This document shows, piece by piece, positions 25,360-33,239 of a stretch of 64,000 nucleotides of DNA (its first letter is position 1; each line of letters starts with the position of its first letter). The position numbers and the translations under genes were made by a program. Source of the stretch: CADEEL01 sp050246475. GTDB taxonomy: Bacteria > Pseudomonadota > Alphaproteobacteria > Caulobacterales > Aquidulcibacteraceae. The notes below the pieces were generated by a model. It was not told the DNA's origin, made no database searches, and saw nothing but the letters and a program-made list of their open reading frames with translations. The stretch spans positions 739,709 through 803,708 of the forward strand of contig JBFWVZ010000001.1 in assembly GCA_050246475.1 (NCBI GenBank). The letters are read 5' to 3'.

Positions 25360-26432
25360 GTCGCGGGGCGCGGCTCTTCCGGTGCGGGCGGGTCATCCTC
25401 GATGCGGCGGGCGGGCTCGGGCGCCGGCTCACGCGCGGGCTCGTCGTCTTCATCTTCATCGATGACGTCGTCGATGTCGCGGTTGCGCCGGCCCATCGCG
25501 AACCAGCCGAGCGCGGCGAGCAGCACCACGGCGATGGCGATCCAGGGGAAAAGGCCTTGCAGCCCCGCGCCGCCTTTTTCGCTCGCGGCGTTCGTTTGCA
25601 CGAAGCCCTGTGCGGTCGTCGTGGCGGCTTCAGCGCGCGGCACGCCCGTCACCATGCCGGGGAGATCGTAAGGCGCGCGGCGATCCTGATCGGTCGCGTC
25701 CGCGTAGCGCTGGCCGGCCGCGAACGCGAGCGATTGCACGAAGGTCGGAATGGCCGCGATCATCTGTCCGAGCTGATCGCTGCGCCCGATCGTGGTGAGG
25801 CCAAGGACGCCCGAGCGGCCAAGCATGCGCTGCTCGTGGCGCACATTGCGCACGCCCTCGGCGGGCTGCGCGGTCCGCTCGGCCCAGGAGAGGCTTCCAG
25901 CGGGATCGAAGGCCGGCGCCTGCTCGAAATTGACGAATGTGCGGCCCGCGCCCTGGCGCGCGGCGCGCACGTCGGCCTCGAAGTTCCGCGCCGAGAGCGC
26001 AGCGGCGTTGTTGGGCGGGACGTAGCCGATCGCGTCGTAGGAAATCACCGAGCCCCAGAAATCCGCGGCGGCGGGATCGGCGCCGATGGGCGCGAGGAGC
26101 CCGAGGATATCGCCGCGCGGCGCAGGCTGGTTGGCGCGCTGCAGGAAGGCTTGCGCCTCGGCGGCGGAAAGCAAGTGGAAGCCGGCGGGCACGTTGAGGG
26201 TCACGCCGTTTGGCAGCGTGACTTGGCCGGTGCGGGGCGAGGCGTCCGCGGCGGGCTGCAGCGGCGCGGCGCGCACGCTTGCATCGCTCGGCGCGGGCGC
26301 GGTCTGCCCTTGCTGCTGCGCGGGCGGGGGCTGATAGGCGGGCGTCTCGGGCGGGCCGTCCGCCAACGCGGGCACGGTCAGGGCGGCGCCCAGCAAAGCG
26401 GCTGTGAAGAGCGCTTTCAGCGTTCGCGGCAT
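25356..26432 (-). CDS. DUF2167 membrane-anchored periplasmic protein
   Basis: A 358-residue protein with a signal peptide (VPALAD), a Pro/Gln/Ala-rich region to ~70, and the DUF2167 domain from VTLPNGVTLNVPAGFHLLSAAEA to about 270, including FWGSVISYDAIGYV and SLSWAERTAQP. A single membrane helix at ~300-320 (PWIAIAVVLLAALGWFAMG) precedes an acidic, Pro-rich cytoplasmic tail (DDVIDEDEDDEPAREP). Function unknown. Confidence 0.85.
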   Translation of the reverse strand: MPRTLKALFTAALLGAALTVPALADGPPETPAYQPPPAQQQGQTAPAPSDASVRAAPLQPAADASPRTGQVTLPNGVTLNVPAGFHLLSAAEAQAFLQRANQPAPRGDILGLLAPIGADPAAADFWGSVISYDAIGYVPPNNAAALSARNFEADVRAARQGAGRTFVNFEQAPAFDPAGSLSWAERTAQPAEGVRNVRHEQRMLGRSGVLGLTTIGRSDQLGQMIAAIPTFVQSLAFAAGQRYADATDQDRRAPYDLPGMVTGVPRAEAATTTAQGFVQTNAASEKGGAGLQGLFPWIAIAVVLLAALGWFAMGRRNRDIDDVIDEDEDDEPAREPAPEPARRIEDDPPAPEEPRPAT

Positions 26433-26509
26433 TCGAGGATTCTCCCGGCCAAATCAGCGGCCATTAACCATGTTCGGGAGGAATTGTCGCCTCTCGGGTT
26501 GGCAAGGCT

Positions 26510-27430
26510 TCAAGCGCTCGCGGCGGAGGAGAGTTCCGCCTTCGCCCGGTCCATGGCCGTGGAAACGGCCGCGCGCCAGGCTTCGAGCGTGCCGGCCTGG
26601 GCGGCCGCCTGTGGATAAAGAACGGCGCGGGAGGAGGAGACGATCCCGCCTTCGAGGCCGTGCGGGCCTTTGACGAACCCGGCGAGCGCGTCGGCGGCGC
26701 CGGCGCCTTGGTGGCCGTATCCCGGCACGAGGAAGAGCGAACTGGGCAAAAGCGCGCGGAGCTTCCTGGCTTCGGCCGGCCACGTCGCGCCCGCGACGGC
26801 CATAAGGCCGGACCAGCCGGACGCGCCTTGGAGGCGCGCGGCTTGCGGCGCGATCATCTTGGCGACGTGCGCCCAGAGCGGTTCGCCGTCCGCCACGATG
26901 TCCTGCACGTCGCGCGCGCCAGGATTGGACGTGCGCACCAGGATCGCGACGCCTTTGTGCGCGGCTTCGGCGGCGGCGAGGAAGGGCTCAAGCGAGTCGA
27001 GGCCCAGATAGGGATTCACGGTGACGCTGTCGGCGTCGAAGCCGGGCGCGCGGCCGAGCGTGGCGCGGGCATAGCCTTCGGCGGTCGAGCCGATGTCGCC
27101 GCGCTTGGCGTCGAGCAGCACGAGCAGGCCCTTTGCCTGCGCTTCGCTTGTGAGCGACTGCGCGAGCGCGACGCCCGCTTCGCCATAGGGTTCGAAGAAG
27201 CCGAGCTGGGGCTTCACCACAGCAGCGCGCGCGGCGGCGAGCGAGAGGATTTCGGCGAAGAAATTTTCGACGACGCGGATGTCGGCCCGCGCATCGCCGA
27301 AGAGCGCGGGGATATTCTCCGGCATCGGATCCAACCCGACGCAAAGCGCAGAGCCCGCTCGGCGCACGCCCTCGATCAACCTGTCCGCGAAATGAGAGGA
27401 GGGGGCGGATGCTTTGGCCACGGCGCTCAT
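26510..27430 (-). CDS. pyrF: Orotidine 5'-phosphate decarboxylase (group 2)
   Basis: A 306-residue enzyme. LLVLLDAKRGDIGSTA carries the catalytic D-A-K-R-G-D core, and LCVGLDP and SVTVNPYLGLDSLEPF are typical of the longer group 2 (bacterial/mycobacterial) form. It decarboxylates OMP to UMP, the last step of de novo pyrimidine synthesis, in the cytoplasm. No other pyr gene is adjacent. Confidence 0.95.
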   Translation of the reverse strand: MSAVAKASAPSSHFADRLIEGVRRAGSALCVGLDPMPENIPALFGDARADIRVVENFFAEILSLAAARAAVVKPQLGFFEPYGEAGVALAQSLTSEAQAKGLLVLLDAKRGDIGSTAEGYARATLGRAPGFDADSVTVNPYLGLDSLEPFLAAAEAAHKGVAILVRTSNPGARDVQDIVADGEPLWAHVAKMIAPQAARLQGASGWSGLMAVAGATWPAEARKLRALLPSSLFLVPGYGHQGAGAADALAGFVKGPHGLEGGIVSSSRAVLYPQAAAQAGTLEAWRAAVSTAMDRAKAELSSAASA

Positions 27431-27465
27431 GGGCTCTCCATTGCAGAGTTCGCGAACGCGAACTA

Positions 27466-27558
27466 CCCCTCCCCCTGAAACGGGGAGGCCGGGAGGGGGT
27501 ACGCACTAATCTTGGCCGATGACCCGCTGCCCCCCTCTTACTCCCCCTTGCAGGGGAG
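27466..27558. repeat. Paired G/C hairpin repeat, copy c
   Basis: Left hairpin CCTCCCC...GGGGAGG within 27466-27488 and right hairpin CTCCCCC-TTGC-AGGGGAG at 27541-27558, with GGGAGGGGGT facing CCCCCCTC in between. It fills most of the gap between pyrF and the serine protease gene. Confidence 0.75.
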
Positions 27559-27574
27559 TGTCCCAGGCGTTGCG

Positions 27575-28414
27575 TCAGCTCCGGAACAGCGGGTTGCCGG
27601 CGATGCAGATCACCTGCGCGATGGCGAGGTCGCGGCGCAGGGAATCGGCGCGGCTGCCGTAGTTGTTGTCGCTGATGCGGTGGGGCGTGTCGCCTTCGGG
27701 GCGGACATTCTGCACGCCCATGAGGCGCACTATGGTGGCGGGGGAGGCGGTGTAGATACGTCCGCGCCGCGCTGATTCCGCAATCGTCACGCCGATGACG
27801 CGGCCCGAATTGTCGAGCGCGGGGCCCCCGCTCATGCCGGCAAGGGAACCGGATAGCCCCTGCGTGCGGCCCGTTTCCGCCCATGCCATCACCGGCTGTT
27901 CGAAGCTGTAGCGCCCGCGCGCGATGAGCGTCTCGCGCCCGATGAGGCGCGAAGCGGCTTCGCCGGCGCGCCCCTGCGGGTAGCCGATGTGATACGCCTG
28001 CTGGCCTACGCGGAGATCGTCCTCCGTGTCGTCGAGCGTGAGCGTTTCGGCGGCGTTCTGCGTGTGCAGCAATGCGAGATCGGCAAAGCTCGCGGTGCGC
28101 ACGTCGCGCACCTCAAGCGCGGTGTCGGGCCCCACGACGATGCCGACGCGCGCGCAATCGTCCACCACGTGGCGCGCCGTCAGCCACCAGCCTTCCGGAT
28201 TGACCGCAAAGGCGGTGCCCAGGCCAGATTGGACGGGGCCGACCTCCACGAGAATCTCGGGATCGAACATTGAGGGCGGCGGCAGAAGCGGGCCCGACGC
28301 GTCGAGCGTCGGCGGCGCCGGCGTGCGCTGATCGATGCCGAACAGCACGAACACGATGGCGCCCAGCGCCAGCGCATAGACGAGCCAATCGGGGAGGATG
28401 CGAAAAAATCTCAC
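27575..28414 (-). CDS. Membrane-anchored trypsin-like serine protease
   Basis: A 279-residue protein with an N-terminal membrane anchor (~10-27). The triad is readable: His82 in LTARHVVDD, Asp112 in FADLALL, and Ser195 in GMSGGPAL, as in HtrA/S1 proteases, with the oxyanion GxSGG. No PDZ domain is present. It would act in the periplasm. Its ATG overlaps the stop of the DUF350 gene by four bases, so the two are translated together. Confidence 0.88.
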   Translation of the reverse strand: MRFFRILPDWLVYALALGAIVFVLFGIDQRTPAPPTLDASGPLLPPPSMFDPEILVEVGPVQSGLGTAFAVNPEGWWLTARHVVDDCARVGIVVGPDTALEVRDVRTASFADLALLHTQNAAETLTLDDTEDDLRVGQQAYHIGYPQGRAGEAASRLIGRETLIARGRYSFEQPVMAWAETGRTQGLSGSLAGMSGGPALDNSGRVIGVTIAESARRGRIYTASPATIVRLMGVQNVRPEGDTPHRISDNNYGSRADSLRRDLAIAQVICIAGNPLFRS

Positions 28415-28857
28415 GCGGCGCGGAAGAGCGTGAGCGCGGGATCGGAGACGGCGCCCGCGATGATGAGGGCGAGCCCCAGCTTGATCGACATGAGCGTGAT
28501 CGCGGCGGCGACGTCATTCTCGGCGATGCGCTTCGGCAGGTTGCGCAGGAACATGTCGGCGAAGCGGAACGCGATAATCTGCAGCAGCAAAGTCACCACC
28601 GCCCAGATCAACAAGTCCATGAGGCCGATGGCGTGCGCGAGGCACGCGCCGAGCGGAATCGCGAGGCCGACGACGACGCCGCCGAAGGCCAAGGCCGCGC
28701 TTGGATTGCCCTCGCGGATGAGCGCGAGCTCCTTATGCGGCGTCATCAGCACATAGATGATGAGGGAGATGATGTAGAGCGCAAGCGCTGCGCCAAGTTG
28801 GATGACGAAGTCCGGAAAACCGGCCACGAAGGCGGTGATCGGGGAGGTCAAGTCCAT
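28411..28857 (-). CDS. DUF350 membrane protein
   Basis: A 148-residue protein with four membrane helices and the DUF350 phrases YVLMTPHKELALIREGN and GGVVVGLAIPLG. The family is widespread and uncharacterised. Coupling to a periplasmic protease is notable. Confidence 0.85.
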   Translation of the reverse strand: MDLTSPITAFVAGFPDFVIQLGAALALYIISLIIYVLMTPHKELALIREGNPSAALAFGGVVVGLAIPLGACLAHAIGLMDLLIWAVVTLLLQIIAFRFADMFLRNLPKRIAENDVAAAITLMSIKLGLALIIAGAVSDPALTLFRAA

Positions 28858-28949
28858 TTGTCGCCTCGCTTTTAGCGCGCGCGGGACCTATCGCCTCCGT
28901 TACATTGACGCAAGGCGCCGGGCGCCGCTCGCGCGGCTGGGGAGTGTGA

Positions 28950-29732
28950 ATGAGCGATCGGAAGGCGGCCTTGGTGACCGGCTCGACCAGCGGGATCGGG
29001 CTGGCCATTGCGCGCGCATTCGCGCACGCCGGCATGGACGTCATGCTCAACGGGCTGGGCGATGCGGGCGAGATCGAGAAGACGCGCGCGGGGCTTGCTG
29101 CGGAGACAGGCGCCGACGTGCGCTTCGACGGCGCCGACCTGACGAGCGGCGCGGGCGCGGCGGGCCTCGTCGCGGCCGCGGAAGCCGCGTTCGGCAAGCT
29201 CGATGTGCTCGTCAACAATGCGGGCATCCAGCATGTTTCGCCGGTCGAGGATTTTCCCGTCGAGAAGTGGGATCAGATCATCGCGCTCAATCTCTCCGCG
29301 TCGTTCCACACGATCCGCGCGGCGATGAGGGGCATGAAGGCGCGCGGATACGGGCGCATCGTCAACATCGCATCCGCGCATGGGCTCGTCGCCTCGCCCT
29401 TCAAGAGCGCGTACGTGGCGGCGAAGCACGGCATCATCGGCTTGACGAAAACCGTCGCGCTCGAAGGCGCGAAGGAGAACGTGCGCACCAACGCCATCTG
29501 CCCCGGCTATGTGCTGACGGCGATCGTGGAGAAGCAAATCCCCGATCAGATGAAGACGCACAATCTGCCGCGGGAGAAAGTCATCAGCGACATTCTGCTC
29601 GCCGCGCAGCCGACGAAGGAATTCGTGACGGTGGAGCAGGTGGCGTCGCTGGCGCTCTTCTTGACGACCCCGGGCGCGGATTCGATCAACGGCGCCGCGC
29701 TCACCATGGATGGCGGCTGGACGGCTGCCTGA
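28950..29732 (+). CDS. bdhA: 3-hydroxybutyrate dehydrogenase (SDR)
   Basis: A 260-residue short-chain dehydrogenase. TGSTSGIG (residues 10-17) binds NAD, NNAG follows, and the catalytic region is IASAHGLVASPFKSAYVAAKHG (Ser, Tyr, Lys), with HGLVASP typical of D-3-hydroxybutyrate dehydrogenase. It interconverts 3-hydroxybutyrate and acetoacetate in PHB and ketone-body use. A GGGGAG ribosome site precedes it. Confidence 0.9.
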   Translation: MSDRKAALVTGSTSGIGLAIARAFAHAGMDVMLNGLGDAGEIEKTRAGLAAETGADVRFDGADLTSGAGAAGLVAAAEAAFGKLDVLVNNAGIQHVSPVEDFPVEKWDQIIALNLSASFHTIRAAMRGMKARGYGRIVNIASAHGLVASPFKSAYVAAKHGIIGLTKTVALEGAKENVRTNAICPGYVLTAIVEKQIPDQMKTHNLPREKVISDILLAAQPTKEFVTVEQVASLALFLTTPGADSINGAALTMDGGWTAA

Positions 29733-29784
29733 GCAAAGGGCGATCTTCACGCTCTCTTAGCCACGCTTAAGCGAAGCTCGGCGC

Positions 29785-30216
29785 ATGCTTCGCAACGCTC
29801 TGATCGCCGTGGCGCTTTTGGCCGCCGTTTCACCCGCCGCCGCGCAGCCTTCCACGCGCCCCAGCGAAGATCGCGGCAATTCGCGCGCGCTGACGGCGGC
29901 GGAATCCTATCTCGCGGTGCCGACGCTCTCGACCGGCGTTCTCAATCGCTTCCGCACGGCGGGCACGCTCGTCGTCGATGTGGGGCTCGACATCCCGAAC
30001 GCGCAATTGCGCGCGCGCGCGCGATCGCTTTCGCCGAGGCTGCGCGATGCGCTGCGCACCGCGCTCTCGACCTACGCCTCGACATATTATCGCGCCGACA
30101 CCGCGCCCGATCCCGCGGCGATGGCGCGCCTCATGCAGCAGGCTGTGAACCGCACGCTCGGCGGGGAAGGCGCGCGCCTGTTGCTGTCGAACGTGGTCTA
30201 TCAGCGGCGGGGGTAG
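29785..30216 (+). CDS. Secreted protein of unknown function, FliL-like layout
   Basis: A 143-residue protein with a signal peptide (VSPAAAQ). The mature part LAVPTLSTGVLNRFRTAGTLVVDVGLDI then PNAQLRARARSLSPRLRDALRTALSTYA resembles the strand-helix order of FliL-like periplasmic domains (a strand with 'level of difference' residues, then a long helix). No flagellar gene is present. The relation is weak and rests on layout only. Confidence 0.6.
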   Translation: MLRNALIAVALLAAVSPAAAQPSTRPSEDRGNSRALTAAESYLAVPTLSTGVLNRFRTAGTLVVDVGLDIPNAQLRARARSLSPRLRDALRTALSTYASTYYRADTAPDPAAMARLMQQAVNRTLGGEGARLLLSNVVYQRRG

Positions 30217-30286
30217 TCCGCGCGCTGCATTGCACCGAGATCGCCGGTCGTGGCGCTCTCGTTCGCGCTTTGATAGCATCGCCGCA

Positions 30287-31738
30287 ATGGCGGAAATTTT
30301 CATCTCGTACAAGAGCGAACGCCGCCCGGCCGCCCGGCACCTGAAGAAGGTGCTCGACTGCTATTTCAAGAACAGCGGCGAGGACTGCGTTTGGTACGAT
30401 TACGGCCTCATCCCCGGGGATGATTTTGAGCCGCGCATCATGGCTGAAATCAACAACGCCAAGGTGGTCATTGTGCTGTGGTGCGCGATGTCCGTGAAGA
30501 GCCCGTGGGTGCACAAGGAAGCGCGCGCGGCGCGCCACGCCGACAAGTTCCTGCCGGTGCGGATCGAGGCGTGCGCTTTGCCCGAAGAATTTGCCGGCGC
30601 CGACACGATCAATCTTTCCGGTTGGGATGCGTCGCCTAGCAACCCCGTCTTGCATCGTGTGCTCGAGGACGTCGGCCGCCGTATCGGGCGCGAGCCGGTC
30701 TCACGCATCGCAAGCCTGCGGGAGGTGGAGGAAGACTGGAGGGGCTACGGCGCGCCCAGCCTCGCCGCCTTCGCGCTCAGCAAACCGCTGCGCGCCGACG
30801 AGGCCAGGAACGAGCGCGCCATTGCGTCGGCGAGCGCGCAATCCATACTTGGCGGGCCGCCGCCGGGCATGACCGACAACCTACGACGGCATTGGGAGGA
30901 TGCTCAACGCGGCAAGCCCCATGCCCTGGATTACATCGGTTACGCGTTCGAGGTGGGCGAGGACGGCGTCGCCAAGAATGAGCGCAAGGCAGCGCGCCTC
31001 TACAAGCTCGCCGCGGATCAGGGCAACCCTCCCGCCCAAACCCATCTCGCTTATATGTACGAGGACGGCCGGGGCGGCCTGCCCAAGGACGAGCGCGAGG
31101 CGGCGCGCCTCTACAAACTCGCTGCCGAACGCGGCTATCCGGCCGCACAAAACAATCTCGCATTGATGTACGAGAACGGCCGGGGCGTCCTGCCGAAGGA
31201 CGAAGACGAGGCTGCGCGCCTTTATAAGCTGGCCGCCGATCGGGGCGACGCTTTCGCGCAGACCAAGCTCGCACTCATGTACCAGCAAGGCCGGGGCGGC
31301 TTGCCCAAAAGCGAGCGAGAGGCAGTGCGTCTCTACAAGCTCGCCGCCGATCAGGGCGATGCTCTCGCGCAATCCATTCTCGGAGCCATGTACGAGTCAG
31401 GCTGGGGCGGTCTGGCCAAAGACGAGCGCGAAGCGGTGCGTCTCTACATGCTTGCCGCCAATCAAGGCGACGCCGGCGGTCAAGACAATCTCGGAACTAT
31501 GTACGAGCACGGCCTGGGTGGTCTGCCAAAAGACGAGCACACAGCGGTGGCTTACTACAAGGGCGCCGCCGATCAGGGCGACGCCGGCGGTCGAGTCCAT
31601 CTCGGAATGATGTACGCGAAAGGGCGGGGCGGTCTGCCCAAGGATGAACGCGAAGCAATGCGCCTTTACAGGCTGGCCGCACGTGACGGCAACGAGGAGG
31701 CCCAGGAGGAACTCAGACGTCGCGGCGAAAGTTGGTGA
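30287..31738 (+). CDS. TIR domain protein with seven Sel1-like repeats
   Basis: A 483-residue protein from the ATG at 30287. Residues 1-~130 are a TIR domain: AEIFISYKSERR (box 1), VVIVLWCAMSVKSPWVHKEARAA with Glu78 at the place of the catalytic glutamate of NAD-cleaving TIRs, then FLPVRIEACALPEEF (box 3 region). A helical linker follows, then seven 37-residue Sel1 repeats at 211-469 (core GLPKDEREAARLYKLAADQG) and a short charged tail. Sel1 arrays bind proteins or peptides; TIR domains with this Glu deplete or convert NAD in bacterial immunity. It may sense a partner and act as a suicide effector, but no second gene is obvious. Neighbours are unrelated. Confidence 0.9.
   Translation: MAEIFISYKSERRPAARHLKKVLDCYFKNSGEDCVWYDYGLIPGDDFEPRIMAEINNAKVVIVLWCAMSVKSPWVHKEARAARHADKFLPVRIEACALPEEFAGADTINLSGWDASPSNPVLHRVLEDVGRRIGREPVSRIASLREVEEDWRGYGAPSLAAFALSKPLRADEARNERAIASASAQSILGGPPPGMTDNLRRHWEDAQRGKPHALDYIGYAFEVGEDGVAKNERKAARLYKLAADQGNPPAQTHLAYMYEDGRGGLPKDEREAARLYKLAAERGYPAAQNNLALMYENGRGVLPKDEDEAARLYKLAADRGDAFAQTKLALMYQQGRGGLPKSEREAVRLYKLAADQGDALAQSILGAMYESGWGGLAKDEREAVRLYMLAANQGDAGGQDNLGTMYEHGLGGLPKDEHTAVAYYKGAADQGDAGGRVHLGMMYAKGRGGLPKDEREAMRLYRLAARDGNEEAQEELRRRGESW
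30917..31693 (+). repeat. Seven 111-bp tandem repeats inside the TIR-Sel1 gene
   Basis: The period is exactly 111 bp (37 codons) with no length variation across seven units. Within each unit the GLPKDEREA..RLYKLAA part is nearly the same, and the first ~10 residues differ (QTHLAYMYED, QNNLALMYEN, QTKLALMYQQ and so on). This regularity fits growth by slippage or unequal recombination. Confidence 0.9.
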
Positions 31739-31778
31739 CTTTCAGGACGCTCAGCGTGCGTTCCTACGACCCACGCCG

Positions 31779-32273
31779 CTAACGCCCGCGGCACGCGATG
31801 GGGCGCACGACGTTCGCCGGGCCGCTCGCCGCCACGACGCGCCAGATATCGGTGCGCATCGGCTCCTCCGCCGCGACGGTGTCCGGTCCACTCATGAATT
31901 GACGCCTGAGAATGAGGAAGCGATCGCCGCCGCATTGGAAGCGATAGTGCAGCCGCTCGAGATTGAAGCGGATGGTTTGCTCGATCGTCTCTCCCTGCGT
32001 GCCGAAGATCTGCTCGCGCCCGTGCTGGATCTGCACCCAGATGTCGGCGGTGCCGTCTGCGTTGCGCATGATGGTGCGCTGATTGAAGAAGACGAAGCCG
32101 CCGTCGCGCGTGCGCGCCACCATCAGCCAATCGGGCATGTTCTGGGTGGAGCCAAGGGCGACGTTGCCTTGCTGCTGCGCGGGGGCCTCGCCCTTGGCGG
32201 CGGGCTGGCCGGATTGTCCGCATCCGGCGAGAAAGAGAGCGGCCGCCGCCAGAACCGCGCCGAACTTGCGCAT
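31779..32273 (-). CDS. Lipoprotein, surface-adhesin E-like
   Basis: A 164-residue protein started at the ATG at 32273, with GGAG nine bases upstream. Lipobox FLAGC, then a Gln/Ala spacer. The mature domain follows the adhesin_E layout: W..VARTRDGGFVFFNQRTIMRNADGTADIWV, then a region with two Cys (FQCGGD, PIACRG) that could form the conserved disulfide. Its leader (RKFGAVLAAAALFLAGCGQSGQ) closely resembles the one at 3244-3912. It converges on the TIR-Sel1 gene with 40 bases between. Confidence 0.7.
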   Translation of the reverse strand: MRKFGAVLAAAALFLAGCGQSGQPAAKGEAPAQQQGNVALGSTQNMPDWLMVARTRDGGFVFFNQRTIMRNADGTADIWVQIQHGREQIFGTQGETIEQTIRFNLERLHYRFQCGGDRFLILRRQFMSGPDTVAAEEPMRTDIWRVVAASGPANVVRPIACRGR

Positions 32274-32335
32274 TGTCAAAACTCCTAGAGCTTTATCTCA
32301 ATGTTGGATCGCGGCGGCCTTGGGGCAATGCCGCA

Positions 32336-33112
32336 TCACATCGCCGAGATGCCGCCGTCGATCTTGATTTCGGCGCCGGTCACGAACTTCGATTCATCGC
32401 TCGCCAAATAGAGCACGGCGTTGGCGATGTCGGCGGGTTCGCCAATGCGCCCGAGCGGGATTTGCCGCGCGAGCTTCGCCTCGGCCTCCTCCTTGCCGAA
32501 CATCTGCCGCATCGGGTTGAGGATCGGCGTGTCGATGAAGGTCGGGTGGATGGAGTTGGAGCGGATGTTGAGCTTCTGCTTCGCGCAATGCAGCGCGATG
32601 CCCTTGGAGAGGAGCCACACGCCTGCTTTCGACGCGTTGTAGACGGGCGAATTGTGCGCCGCGATCAGGCCCGCAATGGAGGAGACGTTGATGATCGAGC
32701 CGGGCTGATTGTCCCGCATGTATTTGAGCGCGTACTTCGTGCCGAGGAAGACGGAGTCCACGTTGACGCTCATCACCAGCTTCCAGTTCTCGAAGCTGAG
32801 CTCCTCGATGTTCCCGCCGCGCGAGATGCCGGCGTTGTTCACCAGCACCGAGATGCCGCCCATCGCCTTGTTCGCGGCTTCGAGCGCCTTGATCCACTGA
32901 TCTTCCTGCGTCACGTCGAGCGCGAAGGCGAAGGCGGCGCCCGCCCCGTGCGCGTCGTTGATCTCCTTGGCCACGCGCTCGGCGCCTTCGACATTGATGT
33001 CCGCGACGGTGACCTTGGCGCCTTCCTCCGCGAGCCGCTTGGCCATGGCCTCGCCCAAACCCTGCGCGCCGCCCGAAATAAACGCCTTCTTCCCCGCGAC
33101 GCGACCGGCCAT
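32336..33112 (-). CDS. Short-chain dehydrogenase/reductase (hydroxysteroid/cyclic-alcohol type)
   Basis: A 258-residue SDR. FISGGAQGLGEAMAKRL is the cofactor loop, VLVNNAGISRGG the NNAG motif, and INVSSIAGLIAAHNSPVYNASKAG holds Ser, Tyr, Lys; ADIN after the second strand suggests NAD. The C-terminus FVTGAEIKIDGGISAM is standard. Closest in feel to 3-beta/20-beta-hydroxysteroid or cyclopentanol dehydrogenases; the substrate is unknown. GGGAGGAACAC precedes the ATG, and a perfect CCTTATATAAGG palindrome at 33125-33136 lies just upstream. Confidence 0.9.
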   Translation of the reverse strand: MAGRVAGKKAFISGGAQGLGEAMAKRLAEEGAKVTVADINVEGAERVAKEINDAHGAGAAFAFALDVTQEDQWIKALEAANKAMGGISVLVNNAGISRGGNIEELSFENWKLVMSVNVDSVFLGTKYALKYMRDNQPGSIINVSSIAGLIAAHNSPVYNASKAGVWLLSKGIALHCAKQKLNIRSNSIHPTFIDTPILNPMRQMFGKEEAEAKLARQIPLGRIGEPADIANAVLYLASDESKFVTGAEIKIDGGISAM

Positions 33113-33239
33113 GCTGTGTTCCTCCCTTATATAAGGTGCACCGTGGCGAGGCCGCGCGCGCTTGGCAAGACGCGACAAGAGCGCGCTTGGGCGCACGCTG
33201 CGAAGCGGCCTATGATGGCGTGCTTTCGGAGACGCCTTG

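Noticed and set aside
26464..26471. TTAACCAT, an exact CtrA half-site upstream of the DUF2167 gene.
   Set aside because: A single 8-bp match with no second half-site is expected by chance in a window of this size.
30917..31693. Regular repeats that could be mistaken for a CRISPR array.
   Set aside because: The period is 111 bp, a multiple of three, and the units encode Sel1 repeats in frame.
33125..33136. CCTTATATAAGG palindrome as the -10 of the SDR promoter.
   Set aside because: It overlaps the ribosome site region 13 bases from the start codon, too close for a promoter with a leader; an operator role cannot be excluded.
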